Shown here piece after piece: positions 1-11,117 of a stretch of 64,000 nucleotides of DNA. Under the pieces are notes generated by a model that worked only from the letters and a program-made list of their open reading frames with translations, had not been told where the DNA came from and searched no databases. Position 1 is the first letter of the stretch. Each line of letters starts with the position of its first letter. The translations under genes and the position numbers were made by a program. This DNA is from Symsagittifera roscoffensis. Taxonomy: Eukaryota; Xenacoelomorpha; Acoela; Convolutidae. The stretch spans positions 66,147,548 through 66,211,547 of the forward strand of contig NC_087064.1 in assembly GCF_963678635.1 (NCBI RefSeq), read 5' to 3'.

Positions 1-1
1 A

Positions 2-2692
2 ACGAGAGACATGACGGTGGTTAGATTTGTCTCGGCCGCCAATGAAGTGACGATCGGAGGATTTTGGAGAGAGCACGCCAACGGCGAATTGAAGACTAGG
101 AGAGATTACGAGATTCTCAAGTTCTTGAGTCCTTGCTGGGAGAGAGAATTCTTGGCAGGAGTGTTCGGCACCACGGCGACTATCTTCGGAGCCTTCGTAC
201 AGGAGATACTGGGCATGTCCATCAGCCTGCTTTTGGCTCTGTATTTGGTTTACCCCAGATACTTGTTCAACATGGGCCCAGCATACATGTTTAGTCGAGG
301 AGTGGAGACACTTCGAGTTGATGGGTATCTGGCACTAATACTCTTGACCCATGGGGAATTGGTGTCGTTTCATCGGTTAATGGAATATGGAGAACCTCTG
401 TCTATGGGGAGAGTCCACACGAGCACTGAAACCAGCTCCTACAAGTGTGCCGCAGGGTTGAAGACACTGCTGGTGCAATACCTCATGATGCAGAATCGAT
501 ACATGACGGGTGAAGATGAGAACCCAACCTCGAGAGAAGAATGGGAGAAGGCGAACAGAGGGATGCCTCTGTTGACGGACCTGTGCCTGGCAATGAGGTC
601 GGACCCAATGGGGATAATCCGGGGTCTAGAGGAGGTGGTGACCTGCATCTATGGTCCAGCAGTGACGTACGCGTTTCCGGATCCCCTGGTGATAACGTAT
701 CGTCACTCGGTGACGCACTTGAGTCTCATCAGCGTACTGGATGGTACAGCGCTGAATTGGTGTCAGCAGGAGGTGCTCAGGGCGCGTATGAGCAACACGG
801 TACTCTTCGGAAAAGTGAAAGATGCTGAGATGATGGTGTGCAACTTCAGGGGACAAATGCAATGCAGAATGGGAGGCAAGCGAGAGGGCCCCATTGAAAT
901 GTATCCAAAGTTTTGGAACCTAAACCCATTGACGGCCAACGGACGAGAAGTCTTGAGAATCCCCGCCTGGAAGGAGTGCTTTGCACTAGTCAAGAGGGAG
1001 CTGGAGGCCATAATGGAGAAAGAAATCCTACCAGCCACCATGCCTGAGTTCCCGACAGTCAGGAGGATGACCTTAGGAATGAATAGTCCCTTGGTAGTTC
1101 CCTCCATAATGGCGAGGATGACGGCGGAGGAAATGCAGAAGGATTTCACTGATGGCTGGGACCCCCTGTTCATTGGCTACACGGCGGCGGTCTACTTCCA
1201 CACCAGCGAGATGAAGGTAAACTCGTGGACGACGCAAGCGAAAAAGAGTAGAGGTTCGCAGCCCCCAGGGTATGAGGTGAGGAAGGTCTTGAGAACTCTT
1301 GAGAAGGAAGAACTTGAGAACATGTTGCCCATATGGGATGATGGCAGGATGATCGTGATGGAGGGGCACGTCGCACTGGTGGACGACATGAAATTTGCCA
1401 CGAGAAAATATAAGGCGCCCTATGGCTTGGAACAGGTGGAAGTAAGACAGGAAGGAACAGAACTAGATGCAGCAGGTCAACTGCACGTAGCACTGACGGA
1501 ATACAAAAAGCTGGATCCTGCGACACCATCACCACTGTCCGTGGACGCACCTGGAGACAACAGGAGCGGACCCGTCGAGGACCGATTTAAGAAAATTCTC
1601 GAGAGAAGGAGACATGAGTCAGAAGAAGAGAGTATGGATGAAACTCTCAGTGAAGCTGGTGAAGACATGGAAGTGGGGAATACGCCTGAACCAGGGCAAT
1701 CAGGGGAGGAGCTCACCACTCAAGAGCTGTTGAAGGATTTGAGCGAGGAGAATTGGGCAGATACTGCCACACCACCCCTGATTCCGTCTCCGCGGAAGAA
1801 CCTAGAGTTGCCATTGGCAGGTGAGACCTTCAATATGGGGATGTTACTCTTGAGCTCGGAGGAAAGGGGGAAGAACACGTTCGAAGGGAACAGGGACATA
1901 TTCTTGGGATCTCTCGAGGATGACGCTTGGCAGGAGTTCCTGGAGGAATTCAATCGAGAAGTGGGCAGCGAGACGACGCTGGACAAGTTCAAGAAGGAAC
2001 TGTGGGACGCAGTAGTGAGATTCGGGGAACCGCTCCTGATAGGAACGGGCCTGGATGAGAAAGCAAGAAAAGAGCTGCTGAACAAGCTAGTGGAGCTGAG
2101 GAACGCACGATCGAAGACTAGAAAAGAGAAATGTGAGGACAGCTCTACTCTGAAACAAAAAACTGTGGATAAAATGGTTGATGATATAAAAGGGGATAAG
2201 GTTGGGACTAGTAATATGATTAAAAGTACTAATATCCTTAAGGCTCGAGCAGGGGGGAGGCAAGAGTTGGAAGGAGTGGATGGAGAGGTCGAATCAATGA
2301 TGATAGCCACAACACCCTCGAGCAGAGATGTGAAGACTCGCAAGAGGAAGAGAGAAGTGGAAGGATGGGGTAGTCCTTCAGTGGATGCTGTTTCGGAAGG
2401 AAACTTGAGAGAGACGGCGCCCATCGTTTTGGCCCGATGCAAGACGGCGGCATACAAGAACAGTTCGGAGCTCAGGAAACCACTTGAAGTAGAAAAGGAA
2501 ATAGAGGTTTCCACCAGTTCGACGTCAGAAGAAGACTTCAAGCCTCAGAAGGTAAACGTGAAGAGAGGTTCAACGAACGGACAGGTAGGGGAAGTGGAGA
2601 TCGGCAAAGAATGGATCTCGAAGGCACATCAGGACATGGGCAAACAAGTGACGAGTGATCTATTGGAGAGGAAGACCTGGCGAAGAACGTGA
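2..2692 (+). pseudogene. Third-ORF protein fragment, internally deleted (element 1)
   Basis: The reading frame is open from the window edge; the first ATG at 11 is internal, because the preceding codons also match element 2. The 893 residues from that ATG align with about residues 1147-2060 of the 2959-aa protein encoded at 11118-19997. They include the hydrophobic stretch near 160-280 and the long acidic/basic region. At about 2667-2675 the sequence jumps 2536 bp ahead relative to element 2, across a 7-bp microhomology (AGAGGAA). That deletion is not a multiple of three, so the frame ends soon after at 2692. The missing part includes the Cys/His-rich C-terminal region. The N-terminal coiled coil and SGNH-like domains would lie upstream of the window. 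A functional product is unlikely. Confidence 0.85.
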
Positions 2693-2922
2693 GCTTGAGC
2701 CTGCACAACTCCTTTTGCTTGAACCGAGAAGCTAGGGTGAAGGCACTACCCAACCAAGCAAAGAGATTGCAGGAGCAGAGAGAATGGATGCGATCCTATG
2801 AACAGCTGAAGGCTTGGGAGGAGATTGTGATTAGTTCCGATGATGAAGAGGAACTGTTGAGACAGTTTGCCGCATCTAGCACTTCAGGATGCAGTACCTC
2901 CAAGGCGAAGAGTACGAGATGA
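2689..2922 (+). pseudogene. C-terminal tail of the third-ORF protein, out of frame (element 1)
   Basis: These 77 codons match the last 77 residues of the element 2 third ORF exactly or nearly so. They are in a different frame from the preceding fragment because of the 2536-bp deletion. The tail ends with a hydrophobic-then-acidic motif (EEIVISSDDEEELL) followed by a Ser/Lys-rich terminus. The first codon is GTG, so this is a remnant and not a separate gene. Confidence 0.85.
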
Positions 2923-3352
2923 ATGGGCAAATCGGATGGATCTTGAGTCTTGAGAGGGAAAGGGGGCTTGAGTGTGAATCCGAGTGAAACTTGGATTCAC
3001 GAAAAAGAAATTTTAACAAAGCAAATATTGTTACTGATATACTATATCTATTATATAAATCGAAATGCTGCATGACAATTTCCTGATTGAATAGGACAAA
3101 AGAGATTTTTAAATGATTGGCTTGAAAAGCGAAAATTCAAAGGTGCAGGTAAATGCAGATTTTGGTTGCTGTTTAGCAATAGTGTGAAAATTTTAAATGG
3201 TCGTGAATTTTGGGGTGTAGATAATCTTAAATCTGCTGCAAACTTCTGTAAATGACCACTGGCACTGTATCTTGAGCAACACTCGGTTTTTCTGGGACTC
3301 ACTGGCAGAAGACAGCGCGCGATGAGGACATCGATCTCGAGTCCGGGGAGTA
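2923..3352 (+). other. 3' untranslated region and purine-rich tract of element 1
   Basis: Non-coding region between the end of the third ORF and the LTR, closely matching the reverse complement of 10688-11117 in element 2. It ends with GTCCGGGGAGTA directly before the LTR start (TGTGCC), the place where the polypurine tract that primes plus-strand DNA synthesis should lie. The core TCCGGGGAG is at 3342-3350. CTTGAG occurs several times here on the sense strand. Confidence 0.75.
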
Positions 3353-4233
3353 TGTGCCAGTCGGTCATATTTGGAAGTTTGACCTTGAGAAGAGCAGAAA
3401 ACACTTGATTTTGGAGTGAAATTAAAATTTTTAAAATTTCGAATGGAACATGTCATGCACGATTTTCTCGCGATAACTGAAAATCAGAAAAAGAAAAGGA
3501 GAACAATTTTAGAACAATTGCGGGAAAGTTGTCAGAAAAAAACGAGTGGGAAATTGCTATTCGCAATTTCCATCATAGTGAACAAGAGTAGAGCTGTCCT
3601 ATCTGAAATAGAAGACAGAGTATTCCCGAGAGAGTAATTATTCGAACTGGACCAGAGTGAACCTTCGACGGAAAGGTGGACAGCTTGAGTGTCCCAATGG
3701 TCCACATAAAACTTCGTTCTTGAGTTCAAACTTACCCTTACCATTCAAACTGATAAACATTGAACTTATCTAGTTACCTTAGTTAATTCTAGAGTTGCTC
3801 ACCCATTTAATTACTTCCTGTGCTTGAGCGCATCAACATGTGAGTCCTTAATTTAAATTTCTAGAGTGTGTTTTATGATTGTTATGTTGAGGTAAGGCGA
3901 GTTTTAGGTTGATCCATCTGAAATGGATCAAAGTCACACTGTCTAATAAAAAGTAACCTAACGGATTGTTCCAACCCGGTTTTTAACGGCGTTCATGTAT
4001 TTTGGGTATCTAGAGACCTAAGTATGGGGACGTTCTTAATTCTAGAGTGGGGGGATATTTTAGTAGTAGCCTTTAAGCTGTAACGGGTCGTAGTCTCATG
4101 TCACAAGCGAACCGAACTGGCTCCGACCGTTCTTGAGGTGGGAAAACACAAGAGATAGTGTCCCTGACCCTTGAGCCAGTGGTTATAGGGCCTATTTTTC
4201 TTAAGCCTCATGTGTGACTGTAGTAGACGAATG
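3353..4233 (+). repeat. LTR of element 1, 3' end truncated
   Basis: Begins TGTGCCAG next to the purine tract and is homologous to the 885-bp LTRs at 9803-10687 and 31792-32676 in reverse complement. The match stops at GAATG (4233), five bases short of the terminal TTACA. The stretch at about 3718-3840 is clearly more divergent from element 2 than the rest, suggesting a different subfamily or recombination. It contains a perfect 9-bp-stem hairpin (3909-3931) 13 nt upstream of an AATAAA signal (3945-3950). Confidence 0.88.
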
Positions 4234-5054
4234 AGAAGGCACATGCAGAAGGCTCGAAAATTCATCCAACAATTTTCGAGCCGAGGTAAATTTTCCTTCC
4301 TCTAATTCAGATTTCAGCATTTCAAGAGAAAACCTTGGCGTTGGTTCTTCAATTGAAGATGATTTGAAAAATTGGAACCCAGGCCACGACCACATTAAAC
4401 ATAATTGATATTTTTTAGCTTTCGATAAAGCAGTGAGTTGTTTCATGGGACTCAAGCTGCGTCGCAGTGCTGCGAAAAATTGTTGAAACATATCGACTTG
4501 AAAACACAAATTTTCTGCGAAACATAGTCGTGAGCTCGAGGTTCAAAATCATGATTATATATTGCCGAGGTTACAGGACACTAGTTCAAAAGTAACAAAA
4601 AAAAACAGCTACCACACTTTTAGCACAAAATGTGTCGATTACAGACACTTTTGACGGAAAAAAATATTCGTAAAACATTTTTTTTTAGTTTTCAGGTTTT
4701 CCGGCTTTTAGCCTACTTGTTGTGATAAACTTAGTAAATAGATATATTGTTTGATGTTTGTGCCTGTTTGTCGAGCGCCCTTTGAGTGATTTCAGAGACA
4801 GGTCTGTGAAGTGGCTTTCTGCGTGGCAGAGGAAAACTGGAGCTGGCTCCAAGGGTCTGGTGGTGCATCCCTGGAACTGCTTAGCCTGGGTCAGATTGTT
4901 CGCTCTTTTAGATTTTTATAATTCCATTTTGAATTTAATTGCATTTAACTGTATTTTTTTCTATAAAATTCACACTGACCGCTGATCATGAGTTTTTTCA
5001 GTCCTCTTAAGTCCACTCAAAATCCCTTTTTCCCCTAACACTGCGTCAAGATGA
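4234..5054. other. Non-retroelement (host-like) DNA between elements 1 and 3
   Basis: AT-rich sequence with no match to the surrounding elements. On the minus strand 4234-4509 is open in one frame without an ATG and runs into the truncated LTR, so it may be a broken exon, but nothing supports this beyond openness. On the plus strand a T6-CAG splice-acceptor-like site (4993-5001) precedes an ATG at 5051-5053, where element 3 inserted. I recognise no family here. Confidence 0.5.
4993..5001 (+). promoter_or_regulatory. Candidate 3' splice site upstream of interrupted host ORF
   Basis: TTTTTTCAG, a strong match to the short T-rich acceptors of many invertebrates. It lies 50 bp upstream of the ATG (5051) into which element 3 inserted. 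It may be a cis- or trans-splice acceptor for the small ORF that continues at 47954. Confidence 0.35.
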
Positions 5055-5985
5055 TGTGACATTCGACCAGAATGTGAAAAATGCAATCTCTGCAGAATTC
5101 GGAATTTTAGCAGTAAGCCTTCCGGATTGGTGGTTTTTAAGAACTAAGGGCGTTATTGGAACGTTAAGCCAAACGGTGAAGGCTGGAATATTCTAGTATT
5201 TTAAAATTTCAAAAATTCGAATGATGACGTCACATTTCTGAGAAATGCTGAAACGGCCATTTTAACAAAAAACGAGAGAAAAAACACAACAACAACATTA
5301 GTTGCGCTGACGAGAACAACTTTATCGAAATTGAAGAAATCGAAATAGAAGAAAACGACAACGAATAGCAGAGGACGTTCCGAGTTGCAACTATTGTGCT
5401 GCTACAATAGTTGCAACGCCGTTGCGAGCAACGGTGAAGGGTAAGAGACAGCCTTCCGTGTTATTGTGAAATCGAACTTAAGGAGCTTGATTCACCGGAT
5501 TCAAGAATCCGGAAGGGTTTCGGGACTGAAACTTTTAGCCTATTATATGAACTTTTAGCATCCTGTCATGTCCTGACTTGAATTTAATTGATATTTGGAT
5601 TAGTTTTGACAAGGATGAGGTGCTAGGAGTTGGGGGAAAGGGTTGATCCATCTTCGATGGAGATGATGATTTTTATCTACTGAACAAAAACAATAGTAAT
5701 ATAATAAATAGTAGCCCTGTTTTTAGGAGTGACCTCGTGGTCTGGGGATACTGAGACCCAGCCATGAGCTCACTATTTTTGCATGTAATTCAGTTAATTT
5801 GAGCGTTCTGGTCGAAGCCGGAGAACAGTAACGTTTTTGTCGACCCGATGTAAGAAAGACCACCGAAAAGTACTGGCTTGGTAGAGACGGTGAAAAACAT
5901 GAAAAGCTCTGTTTAGACGCTAGCCAGTCGTCTTAAGACTTAGTTTTGTTATCCGTCGATATGTATCTTCCGGGCGAATGTTACA
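5055..5985 (+). repeat. 5' LTR of element 3
   Basis: 931 bp, TG...CA, with 7 mismatches to the 3' copy at 47024-47954 by eye. It contains a palindrome CCGGATTCAAGAATCCGG (5495-5512), a conserved hairpin starting TTGATCCATC at about 5643-5661, and an AATAAA at 5703-5708, placing the R region in the last third. Confidence 0.92.
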
Positions 5986-5997
5986 TGTATGTTTTTA

Positions 5998-6015
5998 TGG
6001 CGCTCCTGGGTGTTA
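5998..6015 (+). promoter_or_regulatory. Primer-binding site of element 3
   Basis: TGGCGCTCCTGGGTGTTA begins with the TGG expected to pair with a tRNA CCA end. It lies 12 nt after the LTR end. The first 17 bases are identical at the same position in elements 2 and 4. The matching tRNA would end in CACCCAGGAGCGCCA; I cannot name the isoacceptor with certainty. Confidence 0.75.
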
Positions 6016-8915
6016 TTCTTTTATAACATCATGACCGGCGGAACCGTTAACGAGCACTCCGCGCCGAGCGGATGCTCACATTAACGCCCTTAATAGGCCT
6101 AAACCGCCGGGGCGGAAGGGTAGTTCGGAACGCGGAGGCCTTCCGGATTGCAGTGAATAGTTTTTTAACCTAGTTAAGACCGAAAATTCACGAACCAGGA
6201 AGGGTGGGGGGATCGGCCGTCTCCTCGTCCCCTGAGTGGTTGGTGACCAAAAACACTTAAAGATATAAGTAAAACCAAACAAAAAATAGTATAGTACCCA
6301 AGAAAAACAAAAAACATAAAAAATAACCGAAAAAACCAAAAACAGTAAAAAAGTAAAAAATCAGTAGAAATCATCCCCCCAGACAAGATGTGATCCGACC
6401 CCCCCGTTTGTTGTTGATAGATATATTGTTGTTACAGGCATTTATATCAGTCAGGATCGTTACGATCAGTTTTGTAGCCCGTTTGTGAGGCTTGTACTGT
6501 AGGGTTATTTGAGCATTTAAGCACGTTAATGATAAATTGCGCTCAATCCGGAAGGGTCAGCTGATTTGCGCTCAATTCGGAAGGGTCTTGGGTGAAGACC
6601 GATCCGGCAAGCAGTACAAGGAGCAACAAAAAGGGGCTCAACGACAACAACAATCGACTGTTGGGTATCGTTAACAAGTTTTGTATCTCTTTTGGTACAA
6701 AAAGTAAGATAGTAATCTGTGGGGGGCTCGACAGTGCTGCACTGTAGTGACCCTTCACCGAACTGCGAATATCCGAGTTAAGCACTTTAATTCGGATATT
6801 AAAGAAACCCGGAGGGGTATAGTATTACTAATATTATTATTTATATAGCCTATATTAATAGTCTTATATCGTTTTTCAGTGAAAAACAACGAAAAAAGAC
6901 CGATTTTTAGGGTCAAAATAGCGATATTTTGATCCCCCCACAAGTCGCGATTTTTGAGATATCGATATTTTTTGAAACGGAAAAAAGCGCTAAATTAGTG
7001 TGTTACATCGTAACTGCACTACTGTAATAAGTAGAACCGGTTAACTTTAGTTCGGAAGTGGTTGGAACTAGTTTGGTACGAAAAACCAAATTTTCCCATT
7101 TTTTGATAGTATGAAACACTATAAAATCAGAAAGTTTTTTGAAATCTTTGAGTTAGGACAGTAAAAATAGTTGTTCGGACAACGTCCACTAGTGAATCTA
7201 CGAGTTTTAAAACCCGCTACCCGAAAGCCTTCCGGGTTGCAGAGAAATCGAACATAACGTGTTTGATTTGGTGGATTCATCAATCCGGAGGGGTCCAGGT
7301 AGCATAGTTTTTCGCAAAATTTTTCTACAAAAGCGTTTTAGATCGGGTCTTTTGCATTGAACGAGAAGAGTATAGGCCTTCTGAGCTCGGATCAATAATT
7401 TTTAGGTCGAAAGGACCAGATTTGCGGAAAAAGTTAGGCGGAACCTATAAGAGAGAAAATTTTTGAGTTTGGAAAAAAGACGTTTTGGTTAATAACTTTG
7501 GAACTACAGAGCATATCGAGTTGATCTTGGTACCAATAGATCAGAGATTAGCTGAGCTTACTGACAGGATTGGGAAATTTTCCGGAAAAACGAGCGAGAA
7601 AATTTTTTGAGATTGTTTTTAGCAAAATTACACAAATCCGGAGGGGTACACCCTTCACGTTTTATAAATTTTTCTGAAAAACCCTTAGACCCCTACCAAA
7701 AGGTAATAGCGGTTGAATAAAGTAACTTTAGGCCATTCTAGACCAAAAGGGTGGGCTAAAGGCACAGCAAAAGCTTAATCGAGCCGAAGTTAGGCCAGCG
7801 ATAAGACCCTTCACCGTTGGTGTGAATTGTCAAATAAGAAGCTTAACTTCAATCCGGAAGGGTCTAGGAAGGTAGTAGATACCCCTCCCAGTTAATTGAA
7901 AGAGCATAATTGTATCGGAGAACGTATCAGGAGGGGTATAGGTTGAAAAAAGGAAATCTCCGAAAAGCCACTTTTACAAAACCGGAGGGGTCCGAATCCG
8001 GAGGGGTCTTATAGTTGCTAATTCGGAGGGGTCCAAATCCGGAGGGGTCTTATAGTAACCAACTCAGAGGGGTCCAAATCCGGAGGGGTCTAGATTCTAT
8101 CAATCCGGAAGGGTCCTATTTGTGCCAATCCGGAGGGGTATTGTTTTATTAAGGACTTAGGTAGACGAAAGAAAGACTAAAAAGTGAGAGGTATTAGGTT
8201 ATTAGCACACAGGCTAGGTATCAGTGACTCCACTGGTAACTTGCCTTCCAATAAGAACCAGACTAATACAGAACAGGTCCGAACTCGGATATTCGCGACA
8301 CTAAGTCTAAATTAAAAAGAGCGTGATTCATTGGTGTGGATTGAAACATAATACGTTTTTGGGAAAAGTGACTGCCCTGAGGATTTTAGTAGGTCTAGCT
8401 CGGGCAGTCCGAAGGCAGATAGGTAACACAGTACTCGGTGGGTGCAATAGATGCCCACTTGAGAAAATTAATGCCTTCAAAGTTTTGTCTGTTTGGTGCG
8501 GCACCGAGCAGGGAAAGCTTTTTCTTTAAAAGACAGGTTCGACTATTGTACTGCGACCGACTAAGAGTACAAGACACATACGTTTTTTTATATAATACAT
8601 TCATATTGTGTCAAAATAAATTATTTGTTTTTGATTTTAAATCAACATAAACTGTGCTTGATTGGGTAGTGAGTACACTATCTTTTAAATTGACTGATAA
8701 CATCATATTGTGCTAATTTCAAAATCTTTAGACCGATAATCGGTTAGTGTGAATAAATTTTATACAAACTGTACTCTGACAACATACGGGGATTCTTGGT
8801 CACTATTTAATAGAATCTTGTGGAATTTATTGTGTTGTGTCATTATTATTGTTAATAAAACTATAAAGTCTCTAGCAATCGAGTTAAATAGGCATTAAAA
8901 AGTGACAAATAGAGA
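6016..8915 (+). other. Untranslated leader of element 3
   Basis: A 2.9-kb stretch between the primer-binding site and gag without a convincing ORF. Its first part (about 6024-7660) corresponds to a single copy of the 1.57-kb unit that is tandemly repeated in element 4. It has many copies of CCGGAAGGGT/CCGGAGGGGT and several complementary arms (CCTTCCGG, GACCCTTC) that could form long-range stems. About 8168-8915 is simple AT-rich leader, partly shared with 61500-61820. Long leaders of this kind usually hold packaging and translation signals; which apply here is unknown. Confidence 0.7.
7978..8145 (+). repeat. Short direct repeats (AATCCGGAGGGGTC) in the leader of element 3
   Basis: At least eight degenerate copies of AATCCGGAGGGGTC spaced 15-45 bp apart, with linkers such as TTATAGT. 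A longer array of the same motif with TATTTTGCC linkers is found in element 4 (61030-61495). Confidence 0.8.
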
Positions 8916-9802
8916 ATGAGTCTAGACAAGTCAAGGATACCAAAACGAGGTAATAGCTCTAGGAAATTCATACCTGAAAAGCAAAGAAAAACAATGACCG
9001 ATCCTTTTGTGGATTGGATCAAGCGATCCCGGTCCGATAAAGAGGAGACGGTTTCAGGCCGAATGGTTGAAACGAGAAGTCAGAAGACCTCAGAAGAGCG
9101 AAGAGAACTGTTAGAAGTGGAGGTCAATACGGACCATACCATGAACGACAACCAGGAAGTAAATGGACTGGAAGGGAGAGGCAGAAGGCTGGCGAGTGAA
9201 TCTACTCCGGTAGAACAAGGCCACGATTTTGCCACTTCCACCGGGACATTGGATCGGGAGGAGATGTCGGAACTGTCCGACATCTCAACTGAAGTAACGG
9301 CAACTAAAAGATCGCCGACAGACAACACTATGATGGCAGGTGGAACTGGGAAACAAACAACGTCATCATCATTCTCAGAAAGAATGAAGAACACCTTTGG
9401 AAACATCTTTCCATTCAGCAGGGGAGGAGGAGCAGGAAATGATGGTGAGTCCCAGGAGGATGAGGAAGATGAAGAAGAGCAAGGGGACTTTGGATCTCAA
9501 GTCAGCCTCAATAGTTCGATCCAGGAGAGTGAGGCACACGTCGGAAGAGAGACTGGAACCATGGACAAATTTGGTGTAGTGACAACGATAAGCAAGGAGG
9601 CAAACACACCGGGCCAGTCAAAGGACTTCGCGATTAGGACAAGTTCGGAGCCACAACCTGGAGAGAGTAGAACCAGAGGGCTCGGCAACGCGTTAATGGA
9701 TCCTGAAATAAATAATGAAAAGACGTTGAAGCAGAGAGTCAAGGCCCGGATCTCGACAAGCACGAAGTTACCTGGGACCGACAGGGTTACACCGCCACTA
9801 GT
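8916..9802 (+). pseudogene. gag: gag 5' portion of element 3, split by element 2
   Basis: ATG at 8916 opens 295 codons of a polar, charged Gag N-terminus. It resembles the N-terminus of element 2 Gag (a VETRSQ/VSTRST block, then a SESTP/TESTP block). The frame runs into the nested LTR at 9803 and ends at 9833 with LTR-encoded residues. The same protein resumes at 32680 in a compatible frame once one copy of the AGT duplication is discounted, which shows that this is one gene cut by an insertion. The N-terminal part is low-complexity and acidic and carries no catalytic motif. Confidence 0.8.
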
Positions 9803-10687
9803 TGTAACATTCGTCTACTACAGTCACACATGAGGCTTAAGAAAAATAGGCCCTATAACCACTGGCTCAAGGGTCAGGGACACTATCTCTTGTGTTTTTC
9901 CACCTCAAGAACGGTCGGAGCCAGTTCGGTTCGCTTGTGACATGAGACTACGACCCGTTACAGCTTAAAGGCTACTACTAAAATATCCCCCCACTCTAGA
10001 ATTAGAAAAGTCCCCATACTTAGGTCTCTAGATACCCAAAATACATGAACGCCGTTAAAAACCGGGTTGGAACAATCCGTTAAGTTACTTTTTATTAGAC
10101 AGTGGAACTTTGATCCATTTCAGATGGATCAACCTAAAACTCGCCTTACCTCAACATAACAATCATAAAACACACTCTAGAAATTAAATTAAGTACTCAC
10201 ATTGTAGCACGCTCAAGAACCAGGAAGTAAATAAGTCGGTAAACAACTCAAGAATCAACAAAGTAACTAAAATAAGTTTAATGTCAGTCAGTTTTAACAA
10301 CAAGAACAAGTTTTTACTCTAGACTGCAGTTTTATGTGGACCATTGGGACACTCAAGCTGTCCACCTTTCCGTCGAAGGTTCACTCTGGTCCAGTTCGAA
10401 TAATTGTTCTCTCGGGAATACTCTGTCTTCTATTTCAGATAGGACAGCTCTACTCTTGTTCACTATGATGGAAATTGCGAATTGCAATTTCACACTCGTT
10501 TTTATCTGACAACTTTCCCGCAATTGTTCTAAAATTGTTCTCTTTTCTTTTTCTGATTTTCAGTTCTCGCGAGAAAATCGTGCATGACATGTTCCATTCG
10601 AAATTTTAAAAATTTAAATTTCACTCCAAAATCAAGTGTTTTCTGCTCTTCTCAAGGTCAAACTTCCAAATATGACCGACTGGCACA
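9803..10687 (-). repeat. 3' LTR of element 2
   Basis: 885 bp with TG...CA ends, practically identical to the other LTR. The conserved hairpin is at 10110-10132 and the polyadenylation signal (TTTATT on plus, AATAAA on sense) at 10091-10096. CTCAAG (sense CTTGAG) occurs six times by my count. Confidence 0.95.
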
Positions 10688-11117
10688 TACTCCCCGGACT
10701 CGAGATCGATGTCCTCATCGCGCGCTGTCTTCTGCCAGTGAGTCCCAGAAAAACCGAGTGTTGCTCAAGATACAGTGCCAGTGGTCATTTACAGAAGTTT
10801 GCAGCAGATTTAAGATTATCTACACCCCAAAATTCACGACCATTTAAAATTTTCACACTATTGCTAAACAGCAACCAAAATCTGCATTTACCTGCACCTT
10901 TGAATTTTCGCTTTTCAAGCCAATCATTTAAAAATCTCTTTTGTCCTATTCAATCAGGAAATTGTCATGCAGCATTTTGATTTATATAATAGATATAGTA
11001 TATTAGTAACAATATTTGCTTTGTTAAAATTTCTTTTTCGTGAATCCAAGTTTCACTCGGATTCACACTCAAGCCCCCTTTCCCTCTCAAGACTCAAGAT
11101 CCATCCGATTTGCCCAT
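10688..11117 (-). other. 3' untranslated region and purine-rich tract of element 2
   Basis: On the sense strand this ends with GAGTCCGGGGAGTA immediately before the 3' LTR (TCCGGGGAG at 10690-10698). A GCGCGATGAGGACAT block just upstream is also recognisable before the 3' LTR of element 3 (46982-47002), so the region next to the purine tract is conserved between families. Confidence 0.75.

Larger units (their letters stand above)
1..4233 (+). mobile_element. Element 1: 3' portion of a giant Ty3/gypsy-type retroelement
   Basis: This is the 3' end of a plus-strand copy of the same family as the complete minus-strand element at 9803-32676. It contains a third-ORF fragment, a 3' untranslated region, a purine-rich tract and an LTR. 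Translated sequence is nearly identical to element 2 apart from scattered substitutions and one 2.5-kb internal deletion. The 5' part lies outside the window. The LTR lacks the last 5 bases (TTACA) seen in both LTRs of element 2, so the outer end was lost or rearranged. Together with element 2 it forms a large inverted repeat about 5.6 kb apart. Confidence 0.9.

Noticed and set aside
4201-4509. Minus-strand 102-codon frame next to the LTR of element 1
   Set aside because: It has no ATG (first codon TTG), its last residues come from the LTR, and no family is recognised; kept only as a possible broken exon.
4758-4985. 75-codon plus-strand frame in host-like DNA
   Set aside because: Starts with TTG, short, and ends in AT-rich low-complexity residues.
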